Shown here: positions 1 through 5,591 of the stretch, piece after piece
Numbering within the stretch: position 1 is the stretch's first letter
Layout: the number at the start of each line of letters is the position of its first letter
NCBI GenBank assembly: GCA_050053595.1
Contig: JASFTK010000056.1
Location: 1-10,313, forward strand
Length of the DNA: 10,313 nucleotides
From: GCA-2726865 sp050053595
GTDB lineage: Archaea > Thermoproteota > Bathyarchaeia > TCS64
Direction of reading: 5' to 3'
Program-made: the position numbers and the translations under genes
Notes under the pieces: generated by a model
Databases searched by the model: none
What the model saw: the letters and a program-made list of their open reading frames with translations, nothing else
What the model was told of the DNA's origin: nothing

Positions 1-430
1 CCAGGAGTTCGGCTTCCTCATCTTCCTTGAAATCAGTCACGAGGGCGGGGATCCTCTCCTCCAGCTCCTCTCGTTCTAGTATCCTCAGCTCAGCACCCCA
101 GTCCCGGATCGTCTCCCAAGCCTTCTTGCTGGTCGTGTACTGTTCCTCGCTCAAGAGGAAGAGGTATCCAATGTGGTTTAGGCTGATATCATAGCCCATC
201 TCCTCCTCCATATGCTTGAACCATTCGATGGTGGAGTCGGCGAGGAGGAAGTTTGTCTCCGAGGTGAAGAGGTTTCTGAATCCTCCTTCACTCTTGGCGC
301 TGTTGCCTTGTCCGGCTCCCCCGAACTTGTCTATGACGGTGATGTCCAGTTCAGGGTTCTCTTTTTTCAGATAGTAGGACGTGCTTAGCCCCAAGATGCC
401 CGCTCCTATGACGAGGATGTCGCAGTCCAT
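1..430 (-). CDS. FAD-dependent oxidoreductase, DAO family (N-terminal part)
   Basis: Partial gene on the minus strand that runs off the left edge; about 143 codons of the N-terminus are visible. The start MDCDILVIGAGILGLSTSYY is a Rossmann dinucleotide-binding fold with GxGxxG (G-A-G-I-L-G) right at the N-terminus. It is followed by an acidic end of the second strand (TVIDK) and a segment with the pattern SEGGFRNLF..E.., as in the DAO/sarcosine oxidase-like group, where this part lies near the flavin. The visible part matches the usual layout of a 380-450 residue cytosolic flavoenzyme that oxidises an amine or amino acid; the substrate cannot be told because the C-terminal half is missing. 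The ATG at 430 is chosen; an in-frame ATG at 439 would add three residues (MIT). An AT-rich TATTAAT at 457-463 (minus strand) fits a TATA box slightly better for the 430 start. Family call is firm, substrate unknown. Confidence 0.85.
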   Translation of the reverse strand, partial: MDCDILVIGAGILGLSTSYYLKKENPELDITVIDKFGGAGQGNSAKSEGGFRNLFTSETNFLLADSTIEWFKHMEEEMGYDISLNHIGYLFLLSEEQYTTSKKAWETIRDWGAELRILEREELEERIPALVTDFKEDEEAELL

Positions 431-456
431 GGTGATCATTTATCGGGGGTTTATCC

Positions 457-463
457 ATTAATA
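457..463 (-). promoter_or_regulatory. Possible TATA box of the FAD oxidoreductase gene
   Basis: TATTAAT read on the minus strand, 27-33 nt before the ATG at 430. It lies in the 67-nt gap after the stop of the upstream small gene, so the oxidoreductase may have its own promoter. The match is mediocre and the gap is generally AT-rich. Confidence 0.35.
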
Positions 464-497
464 CGGTTTACTCTTTGACACCCCCCAAATACCATAC

Positions 498-851
498 TCA
501 GGGGGTTGTTTCCCTACAGCTCTCACATAAAATCTGGAACTGCTCCTCAACTCTCCCCTCCTGAGGGGGGTTCACGTGGAGTTCATCGGCTATCTCCTTT
601 ATAACAATGCTAAGGATCGCCCCACCACCCGTACCTAACAGCTCGACGAGAGCTTCAACGAAACGTTCTATCTCCCGGGGGATAGCTCTTACCTCCAAGT
701 CGTACTGGCTCTCCAGTTTGGAGAAGATATATTGAGAGCCGGTGTTACCGAGGACATCAACGAAGACCCTTTTGACTGTAGATAGCAGAAGGTTGTCAAA
801 ATCGAGGTCTTGATAGTCCAATGGGAGCTCCCTGTTACATTCAATTTTCAT
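498..851 (-). CDS. Small conserved-looking protein of unknown function (117 aa)
   Basis: A 117-residue acidic soluble protein with no signal peptide or membrane segment. The sequence looks all-helical: an N-terminal stretch to about residue 25, a helix with VKRVFVDVLGNTGSQYIFSKL, then IPREIERFVEALVELLGTGGGAIL and a further helix before a C-terminal tail with CESC. This layout (helix, 'P.....F..AL..L.G.G...I') recalls small archaeal proteins annotated DUF3227, but that is a weak memory-based resemblance and no function follows from it. Two cysteines alone do not make a zinc site. The ATG at 851 gives the longest frame; there is no Shine-Dalgarno sequence and no TATA box at leaderless distance, so a leader of some tens of nucleotides covering the GTTACA repeats is likely. 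It is co-oriented with the flavoenzyme 67 nt downstream. Coding is supported by length, codon use and regular protein composition. Confidence 0.7.
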   Translation of the reverse strand: MKIECNRELPLDYQDLDFDNLLLSTVKRVFVDVLGNTGSQYIFSKLESQYDLEVRAIPREIERFVEALVELLGTGGGAILSIVIKEIADELHVNPPQEGRVEEQFQILCESCRETTP

Positions 852-879
852 TAATCGATGGAACCCAAGTTAGGAGGAG

Positions 880-927
880 TGTAACCCAAGGTGAGAGGGG
901 ACGGTTACATCAGTAGGGAACGTTACA
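880..927. repeat. Cluster of GTTACA hexamers, possible operator
   Basis: TGTAACC at 880-886 and GGTTACA at 903-909 form a perfect 7-bp inverted repeat with a 16-nt spacer. A further GTTACA lies at 922-927, 18 nt from the preceding copy in direct orientation. Another GTTACA is at 834-839, inside the first codons of the small gene 498-851. The cluster sits between two divergent genes, where a regulator would be expected to bind. Function is inferred only from repetition and position. Confidence 0.35.
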
Positions 928-936
928 GAAGGGTAA

Positions 937-957
937 TATGCTCTTATGTTGAGCATA
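937..957. repeat. 7-bp inverted repeat with 7-nt spacer, possible operator
   Basis: TATGCTC at 937-943 and GAGCATA at 951-957 are perfect reverse complements separated by TTATGTT. The 21-bp size and symmetry suit a dimeric helix-turn-helix regulator. It lies just upstream of the AT-rich GATATCATATC (959-969), the best TATA candidate for the MBL gene, so a bound protein could hinder or help basal factor binding. Confidence 0.35.
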
Positions 958-958
958 G

Positions 959-969
959 GATATCATATC
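959..969 (+). promoter_or_regulatory. Candidate TATA region of the MBL-fold gene
   Basis: GATATCATATC is an AT-rich, self-complementary 11-mer. Its centre is 26 nt before a TTG at 990, the same spacing seen at the better supported promoters in this window. The TTG is one frame away from the MBL protein, which is part of the case for a frameshift. Confidence 0.3.
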
Positions 970-989
970 AGGTGAATCTGGGGACCTAG

Positions 990-1132
990 TTGTCTCGAAG
1001 AGATGGTATGACAGCCTACCCCGGGATTCGTGGGGAAGATTCCAGCGGGTAAAGACCGGTCATCCGTGGTTCGAGGTCTATGAACTCCCTTCCGGGGTCT
1101 ATGCCATCTACGAGCCGGGCCAGTTCCAGGAG
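990..1132 (+). other. Probable N-terminal coding part of the MBL-fold gene, start not in frame
   Basis: The MBL reading frame is open upstream of 1133 back to a TAG at 956-958. From about 1004 it encodes protein-like sequence starting WYDSLPRDSW and including HPWFEVYELPSGVYAIYEPG, which then joins the core fold. This is what the first beta strands of this MBL subgroup should look like, so the protein is very probably about 43-48 residues longer than the first in-frame start allows. No ATG, GTG or TTG occurs in this frame between 959 and 1132. A TTG at 990 with a well-placed TATA candidate and an ATG at 1008 are both in the next frame and reach a stop at 1050. A single missing base between 993 and 1003, in nature or in the assembly, would connect the TTG to the protein. 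Confidence 0.65.
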
Positions 1133-1864
1133 GTGATCTCCTATCTCACTTTGGGGGAGGACAGGGCAGCCCTTGTGGACACCGGTTATGGCATGGGAGA
1201 CATCAAGAGCTTGTGCGAGAAGCTAACTGACCTCTCCATCACAGTGGTGACCACCCACACCCATGCAGACCATATAGGACAGAACTGTGAGTTCGATGAA
1301 GTAGCCGTATTTAACTGTCCATACTCAAGGGAGAATGCTAACCAGGGAAGGGATCACGAGAGCTTGAAGAGGGCGCTGGAAGAGGGTATGATATGGAAGC
1401 CTCTACCACAGTCCTTCAATCCGGAAAAATGGCACATCCCACCCTTCGAGGTGACCCGATGGCTAAGAGAGGGTGACTCCATAGATCTGGGAGGTAGAAT
1501 GCTTGAGGTCTATCACACCCCGGGGCACAGCCCTGACTCCATCTGCCTTCTAGACAGGGATGCCCGTCTATTCTGGACGGGGGACATCTTCTACAACGCC
1601 CCTATCTACCTCTATGGAGAGACCACGGACCTCGGGGACTTCATAAGGAGCTACCGTAAGATGATTGAGCTCTCCCCCCTCTACGACAGGCTCCTCCCAG
1701 GCTATAATGAGACCTATATTGAGAAGGGGGTACTTGGGAGGGTCCTCGAAGCATCTGAGGGGATCAGGGATGGTGAGGGGGGTAAATATAGGGAACAGAT
1801 CTATAATGGGATAAAGATCCGTAGGTATGACTATGAGGGGTTCGCAATAATCGTAAAGGCATAG
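1133..1864 (+). CDS. MBL-fold metallo-hydrolase (glyoxalase II-like)
   Basis: Cytosolic metallo-beta-lactamase-fold hydrolase. The stated start is the first in-frame GTG, but the real N-terminus lies upstream (see 990-1132). Numbering from this GTG: strand-loop LVDTGYGMGD (residues 14-23), metal motif H42-T-H44-A-D46-H47 (HxHxDH), HTPGHSPDS with the third metal ligand H132, and WTGD with the bridging aspartate D151. The last ligand, normally histidine in a PxHxE-like motif near the C-terminal end, reads PGYNET here, with Y191 in its place. The second metal site is therefore altered. Core length of about 290 residues with the extension is normal for the family. The substrate is unknown; a thioester, lactone or phosphoester are all possible. 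The TAG stop shares one base with a GTG of the downstream ZIP frame, but that GTG is probably not used. Confidence 0.88.
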   Translation: MISYLTLGEDRAALVDTGYGMGDIKSLCEKLTDLSITVVTTHTHADHIGQNCEFDEVAVFNCPYSRENANQGRDHESLKRALEEGMIWKPLPQSFNPEKWHIPPFEVTRWLREGDSIDLGGRMLEVYHTPGHSPDSICLLDRDARLFWTGDIFYNAPIYLYGETTDLGDFIRSYRKMIELSPLYDRLLPGYNETYIEKGVLGRVLEASEGIRDGEGGKYREQIYNGIKIRRYDYEGFAIIVKA

Positions 1865-1887
1865 TGACCTCTCCAAGGTTGACAAGA

Positions 1888-1893
1888 TTTAAA
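1888..1893 (+). promoter_or_regulatory. TATA box of the ZIP transporter gene
   Basis: TTTAAA inside GATTTAAACTG, 25-30 nt before the ATG at 1918. The spacing predicts transcription starting at or within a few bases of that ATG. It therefore argues for the 1918 start over the GTG at 1864, which lies upstream of the box. Confidence 0.65.
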
Positions 1894-1917
1894 CTGTACA
1901 CGCCTTCTTTCAATCAT

Positions 1918-2676
1918 ATGCTCAGATCTTGGGCTTTCTCCCTCCTCAGCGTCGCCTTGGTCAGCGCGATCTCCCTCATTGGTGTAATCATCCTCGTGGT
2001 ATGGAGGGAGCTCAGTAAGGATTCTCTACTTTACCTTGTCAGCTTCTCGGTGGGGGGGCTCTTAGGCGGGGCGTTTTTCCACCTCATCCCTGAGGCCACA
2101 GGCTCCTCTGGGTTCAGCCTTGAGGTCTCCATTTGGATCCTCTTTGGGATCCTCGGCTCTTTCTTTGTTGAGGGGATCCTAAAGTGGAGGCACTGCCACA
2201 TCCCCACCACCAAAGAACATGAACATACCTTTGCCTACATCAATCTCTTCGGGGATGCCGTCCACAACTTCATCGACGGGATCTCTATTGGGGCGGCCTA
2301 TCTGATCGCCGTCCCCACAGGCATCGCAACGACGTTGGCCATATGCCTCCACGAGATCCCCCAAGAGATGGGGGATTTTGGGGTCCTCATCTATGCTGGC
2401 TTCAACAAGCAGAGAGCCTTACTTTATAATTTCTTGACCGCTCTCACGGCTTTCCTCGGAGTGGCCTCAGCCCGCCTCCTAGAATCTTATATCGGGAGGG
2501 TTGAACTGTTCCTGCTCCCCTTCGCTGCTGGAAACTTCATCTACATTGCTGGCGCAGACCTGATCCCCGAGCTGCACTCCGAAGAAAGGTTAGGTCGCAC
2601 CGTGGGGCAGCTTGTGTCAATGATCTTGGGCCTCGTCCTCCTTTATATTGTGGGTGTCCTAGTACCCGGAGGCTGA
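1918..2676 (+). CDS. ZIP-family metal transporter
   Basis: Polytopic membrane protein of 252 residues, the usual size for compact prokaryotic ZIP proteins, which move Zn2+, Fe2+ or related divalent metals into the cytoplasm. Hydrophobic segments begin at once (WAFSLLSVALVSAISLIG), followed by VGGLLGGAFFHLIPEA, the typical ZIP TM2. A histidine-rich cytoplasmic loop (H92, H94, H101, H103) lies between TM3 and TM4. The two signature helices are present: H116-N-F-I-D120-G in TM4 and H145-E-I-P-Q-E150-M-G-D in TM5, which together build the binuclear metal site. The late helix carries GADLIPELHSE. The ATG at 1918 is preferred to the in-frame GTG at 1864 because it puts the first TM at the N-terminus and has a TATA box at leaderless distance. 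Metal preference cannot be read from sequence alone. Confidence 0.92.
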   Translation: MLRSWAFSLLSVALVSAISLIGVIILVVWRELSKDSLLYLVSFSVGGLLGGAFFHLIPEATGSSGFSLEVSIWILFGILGSFFVEGILKWRHCHIPTTKEHEHTFAYINLFGDAVHNFIDGISIGAAYLIAVPTGIATTLAICLHEIPQEMGDFGVLIYAGFNKQRALLYNFLTALTAFLGVASARLLESYIGRVELFLLPFAAGNFIYIAGADLIPELHSEERLGRTVGQLVSMILGLVLLYIVGVLVPGG

Positions 2677-2692
2677 TAAACGCCTCATCAGT

Positions 2693-2700
2693 TTCTTAAG
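2693..2700 (+). promoter_or_regulatory. TATA box of the DUF1177 gene
   Basis: TTCTTAAG, 23-30 nt before the GTG at 2723. It lies in the 46-nt gap after the ZIP stop. The spacing suits a leaderless mRNA starting at the GTG, or a 9-nt leader if the ATG at 2732 is used. Confidence 0.55.
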
Positions 2701-2722
2701 CTATACTGGAGATTATCAATCC

Positions 2723-3673
2723 GTGGTCAGGATGTTGAAGCAGGTCATCGAGGTTTACGAGCTTTTAGACAGTCCGGTGGTCACAGGGGAAGAGACCGCA
2801 TCTCTCATGAGGTCCAGAGGACTAGAGGACATATCAGTCAAGACCATCAAGGGCGAAAAAGGTCAGACCGATTTCATAAAGATCCGCGTGCCCGGCACCA
2901 ACGGGAAATTGGGAGGGGGCTCCGCCCCGACCTTAGGGGCGGTCGGGAGGCTTGGAGGGGTGGGAGCTCGCCCCGAGATGGTGGGGCTCGTCTCCGATGG
3001 GGACGGTGCGGTGACGGCTCTCTCAGTCGCCCTGAAGTTAGCTGACATGATGCAGAAAGGTGACAGGTTGAAAGGGGATGTGGTGGTCGCGACCCATATC
3101 TGCCCGTGCTCCCCGATAATCCCCCATGATCCGGTCCCCTTCATGGGCTCCCCGGTGGATATCGCTGTGATGAACCAGGAGGAGATTGATGGAAGTATGG
3201 ACGCGATCCTCTCCATCGATACGACTAAGGGTAATAGGATAGTGAAGTGGAGGGGCTTCGCGATCACCCCGACGGTAAAGGAGGGCTGGGTGCTCAAGGT
3301 GAGCGACGACCTCCTAGACATCATGGAGATCGTCACAGGACGCACCCCCAGGGTCTGCCCCATAACCACACAGGATATAACTCCCTACGGGACAGGTATT
3401 GACCATATCAACAGCATCATGCAGCCTGCCACAGCCACCAACGCCCCTGTTGTCGGCGTCGCAATAACGACAGAGACCGCAGTCCCTGGCTGCGCCACTG
3501 GGGCCAGTCAAATCACCGATATAGAGGAGGCTTCGAGATTCGTCCTAGAGGTCGCTAAAGCCTTCGGAAAGGAGCTCTGCGGCTTCTACGACGAAGAGCA
3601 GTGGGGGATCATCGTCGATCGCTACGGACCGTTGAAGAAATTACAGACGAAGGGGGGAGATCTCTCTCCCTAA
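2723..3673 (+). CDS. DUF1177 family protein
   Basis: Soluble protein of 316 residues recognised as DUF1177 from its opening LKQVIEVYELLDSP, the glycine-rich stretch PGTNGKLGGGSAPTLGAVGRLGGVGARPEMVGLVSDGDGA (written here in parts: PGTNGKLGGG, then RLGGVGARPEMVG), and the end CATGASQITDIEEASRF. A conserved-looking H125-I-C127-P-C129 followed by H135-D136 could bind a metal or form an active site; this is inference. The biochemical function of the family is not established to my knowledge. No partner gene with an obvious link lies beside it here, so context does not help. It looks like a single transcription unit between its own TATA box and that of the stress protein. The start may be GTG 2723 (better promoter spacing) or ATG 2732 (MLKQV, closer to the N-terminus I recall for relatives). 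Confidence 0.8.
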   Translation: MVRMLKQVIEVYELLDSPVVTGEETASLMRSRGLEDISVKTIKGEKGQTDFIKIRVPGTNGKLGGGSAPTLGAVGRLGGVGARPEMVGLVSDGDGAVTALSVALKLADMMQKGDRLKGDVVVATHICPCSPIIPHDPVPFMGSPVDIAVMNQEEIDGSMDAILSIDTTKGNRIVKWRGFAITPTVKEGWVLKVSDDLLDIMEIVTGRTPRVCPITTQDITPYGTGIDHINSIMQPATATNAPVVGVAITTETAVPGCATGASQITDIEEASRFVLEVAKAFGKELCGFYDEEQWGIIVDRYGPLKKLQTKGGDLSP

Positions 3674-3729
3674 TTTGGCCTTTCATCAGACTTTTCAAGG
3701 GTTTGGAGTTCTCTCCCACCACGATTGGG

Positions 3730-3737
3730 TTTATAAA
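3730..3737 (+). promoter_or_regulatory. TATA box of the UspA-type gene
   Basis: TTTATAAA, the strongest TATA match in the window, 30-37 nt before the ATG at 3767. It predicts a very short leader of roughly 7-10 nt, which may include part of the purine-rich GGAGGGG at 3756-3762. Confidence 0.7.
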
Positions 3738-3766
3738 CTACACGGCGATGTGATCGGAGGGGAAAT

Positions 3767-4228
3767 ATGTACAAGAAGATACTCGTCGCTTTAGACGGGT
3801 CTGAGCCATCGGACCATGCTCTGAGCCACGCGGTGGACATCGCTACAAAGTTCAATGCGAAGTTGATCATGTTAGCAGTGGTCCAGAGGGTGATGATCCC
3901 TATATTCCCTAACGAGGGGTTCGGAGGGGTACCTCTCTCAGCTGCGAAAGACATGGCCCAGTACCAGGACAAGATGAGAGAGATCTACCAGACTGTCCTC
4001 GATGAGGCCAAAACAAAGGTGAAGGGGGAGCACCCAGAACTGGAAGTCGAGTCTGTCCTCAAGGAGGGGAGGCCCTCAGCGATCATCACCGATATAGCCG
4101 AGAATGATGGCGTAGACCTGATAGTAATGGGGAGTAGGGGTATCGGGGGATACACCGGTTGGATCCTCGGCAGCACCAGCCGCAGGGTAGTCGATTCATG
4201 CACCAGACCTATCCTTATCGTAAAGTAA
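3767..4228 (+). CDS. Universal stress protein, UspA family
   Basis: Single-domain universal stress protein of 153 residues, the normal size. It starts MYKKILVALDGSEPSDHALS with the nucleotide-contacting D10. It ends with the ATP-binding motif G-2x-G-9x-G-S/T: G122-S-R-G125, nine residues, then G135-S-T, followed by the closing strand PILIVK. It is therefore expected to bind ATP and dimerise in the cytoplasm. Such proteins act in stress survival or as regulators of partner proteins, and the partner cannot be identified here. The ATG at 3767 has a strong TATA box and a purine-rich GGAGGGG four bases before it. It forms its own transcription unit, with a T-run terminator directly after the stop. 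Confidence 0.93.
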   Translation: MYKKILVALDGSEPSDHALSHAVDIATKFNAKLIMLAVVQRVMIPIFPNEGFGGVPLSAAKDMAQYQDKMREIYQTVLDEAKTKVKGEHPELEVESVLKEGRPSAIITDIAENDGVDLIVMGSRGIGGYTGWILGSTSRRVVDSCTRPILIVK

Positions 4229-4236
4229 AGCGCCCT

Positions 4237-4252
4237 AGGGTAACCCTTTTTT
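4237..4252 (+). terminator. Terminator after the UspA-type gene
   Basis: AGGGT-A-ACCCT is a small perfect inverted repeat (4237-4247), with T6 at 4247-4252 directly after its GGGTAACCC core. An oligo-T tract on the non-template strand is the main archaeal termination signal; the hairpin is too short to count for much. It starts 9 nt after the stop codon. Confidence 0.5.
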
Positions 4253-4255
4253 CAC

Positions 4256-4260
4256 TATAT
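4256..4260 (+). promoter_or_regulatory. TATA box of the methionine aminopeptidase gene
   Basis: TATAT within CACTATATCC, 26-30 nt before the TTG at 4286. This supports the TTG as first base of a leaderless mRNA. It almost abuts the preceding T-run. Confidence 0.5.
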
Positions 4261-4285
4261 CCAAACTAGGGGTAGAGGCACAATA

Positions 4286-5179
4286 TTGGAGATTACAGAT
4301 GGACTGATGAAAGCAGGGCATATCGCCTCCCAGGTTAGGGAGAAGGCTAAGGACTATGTCGAGGTTGGTATGCCAATCATCAAGATCTGTGACTTTGTAG
4401 AGGACAACATATGTGAGCTCGGGGGCGCCCCTGCTTTCCCCTGTAATGTTGATATCGACCGGGTCGCAGCTCACTATACCTCCCCCGTAGGCGACCGGAG
4501 GGTGATCCCAGAGGGCTCACTGGTCAAGGTCGACATCGGGGTCCATGTCAAGGGGTACATAGCGGACACAGCGACCACTATCTGCTTCGCCCCGCAGTAC
4601 GGTGTGATGGTGGAGGCGGCGGAGGCTGGGCTTGAGGCGGCTATCAAGACTGTGAGAGCCGGTGTAGCGGCATCGGATGTCGGGTCCGCAATTGAGAGTG
4701 CTATCAGGTCCAAGGGTTACTCCCCTATCAGGAACCTCACAGGTCACAGGATGAGCCGTTTCATAGTCCACGCGGGTCAATCTATCCCTAATGTCGGCGG
4801 CACGGATGGGCACACCCTGCACGATGGAGATGTCTACGCTATTGAACCCTTCGCAGTCCCCCCCAACGCAGCGGGCTTGGTCATAGACGGACCGCCCAGC
4901 AACATCTACCGTTTCCAGAAAAAGAGGAAGGTGAGGAGCAAATCCGCCAAGAAGATGCTCAAACTCATCCAGAAAAGTTACAGGACCTTACCTTTCGCAT
5001 CCCGCTGGATCCTCAGGAAATTTGAGGGCGCCGAGGGAGTTAGGGCTTTTGAGGAACTAGTGGAGGCGAAATGTGTCTACGCCTACCCCCAACTCGTGGA
5101 GAAAAGTAGGGCTCCAGTGGCTCAGGCCGAGCACACAGTAATCGTGAAAGATGATGGGTGTTTAGTGACTACCGCTTAG
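4286..5179 (+). CDS. map: Methionine aminopeptidase, archaeal type II
   Basis: Removes the initiator methionine from nascent proteins in the cytoplasm, a near-universal housekeeping function. At 297 residues it matches archaeal type II enzymes, with the helical insert (about residues 210-270, lysine-rich start) in the catalytic domain. All expected site residues are present: H63 (AHYTS), metal ligands D83 (VKVDIG) and D94 (IADTA), H154 in GHRMSRF, H162 in VHAGQSIPN, E187 in YAIEPFA and E282 in QAEHTVIV. The start is TTG at 4286, supported by the TATA box at leaderless distance; ATG 4307 would drop seven residues (MEITDGL) and remove part of the first helix. The gene ends in an 11-nt tail-to-tail overlap with the zinc-ribbon gene. 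Confidence 0.95.
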   Translation: MEITDGLMKAGHIASQVREKAKDYVEVGMPIIKICDFVEDNICELGGAPAFPCNVDIDRVAAHYTSPVGDRRVIPEGSLVKVDIGVHVKGYIADTATTICFAPQYGVMVEAAEAGLEAAIKTVRAGVAASDVGSAIESAIRSKGYSPIRNLTGHRMSRFIVHAGQSIPNVGGTDGHTLHDGDVYAIEPFAVPPNAAGLVIDGPPSNIYRFQKKRKVRSKSAKKMLKLIQKSYRTLPFASRWILRKFEGAEGVRAFEELVEAKCVYAYPQLVEKSRAPVAQAEHTVIVKDDGCLVTTA

Positions 5180-5591
5180 CCTTCTTGGGCTCGGCACGCT
5201 TATGGATCCCCGTTATGACCATGGTGCCCTCGCACCGTGTGCAGGGTTCATCGTCTTTGTAGACGTAGTCGCCCCGCTTGAAGTCTCTAACTCTCTTGAG
5301 GTCGCAACTGGGGCACTCTAATATTGTGACAACCTCGACCTCAGGGACATCGGGTTTTTTCGTCGAGGAGACTGCCTTGGTCCTGAAGAACATATACCCT
5401 ATTGCTGCAATGCCCGCTGCTCCGATGACGATGTAGTAGATGGCCTGATCAGGGTTATCTGAGCCGTAAGCTTGGAACCCGAGCCAGAGGCTCAAGAGGC
5501 TGAATATCCCGATAACCACCACGACCGCTAGGGTGACCCAGCCCAGGCTCATCATGGGGTTGTCGGGGCTAGTCCCCGCCGCACGCTCCAC
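5169..5591 (-). CDS. Membrane protein with two TM helices and a C-terminal zinc ribbon
   Basis: A 140-residue protein with two hydrophobic segments at about residues 17-40 and 50-69, joined by a short polar turn (YGSDNPDQ). A linker follows, then a small zinc ribbon: C93-P-S-C96 and C117-T-R-C120, 20 residues apart. The tail is lysine-rich (HKRAEPKKAKR). The ribbon and basic tail probably face the cytoplasm and may bind nucleic acid or protein; this is inference. The family is not one I can name. The GTG start overlaps the TAG stop of the DUF1512 gene by one base (TAGTG), so the two are almost surely co-transcribed and translationally coupled. The alternative ATGs at codons 13-14 would keep both TM helices. 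Its 3' end overlaps the aminopeptidase gene by 11 nt. Confidence 0.82.
   Translation of the reverse strand: MERAAGTSPDNPMMSLGWVTLAVVVVIGIFSLLSLWLGFQAYGSDNPDQAIYYIVIGAAGIAAIGYMFFRTKAVSSTKKPDVPEVEVVTILECPSCDLKRVRDFKRGDYVYKDDEPCTRCEGTMVITGIHKRAEPKKAKR

Noticed and set aside
1128..1138. AGGAGGTGATC, a perfect Shine-Dalgarno match
   Set aside because: It overlaps the GTG at 1133 rather than preceding it at 5-10 nt, no in-frame start follows at a suitable distance (the next TTG is at 1151), and it simply spells the codons for Gln-Glu-Val-Ile inside conserved-looking coding sequence.
2673..2695. CTGAT...ATCAG inverted repeat after the ZIP stop as a terminator
   Set aside because: Only 5 bp with a 9-nt loop, and the T-rich part that follows is better explained as the TATA box of the next gene.
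2863..3369. 168-codon open frame opposite DUF1177
   Set aside because: Composition is Ser/Thr/Pro-rich and it lies fully inside a recognisable gene on the other strand.
3655..3670. GGGAGA-TCTC-TCTCCC hairpin at the end of the DUF1177 gene as a terminator
   Set aside because: It lies within the last codons and is followed by TAATTTGG rather than a T-run; a short purine/pyrimidine repeat explains it.
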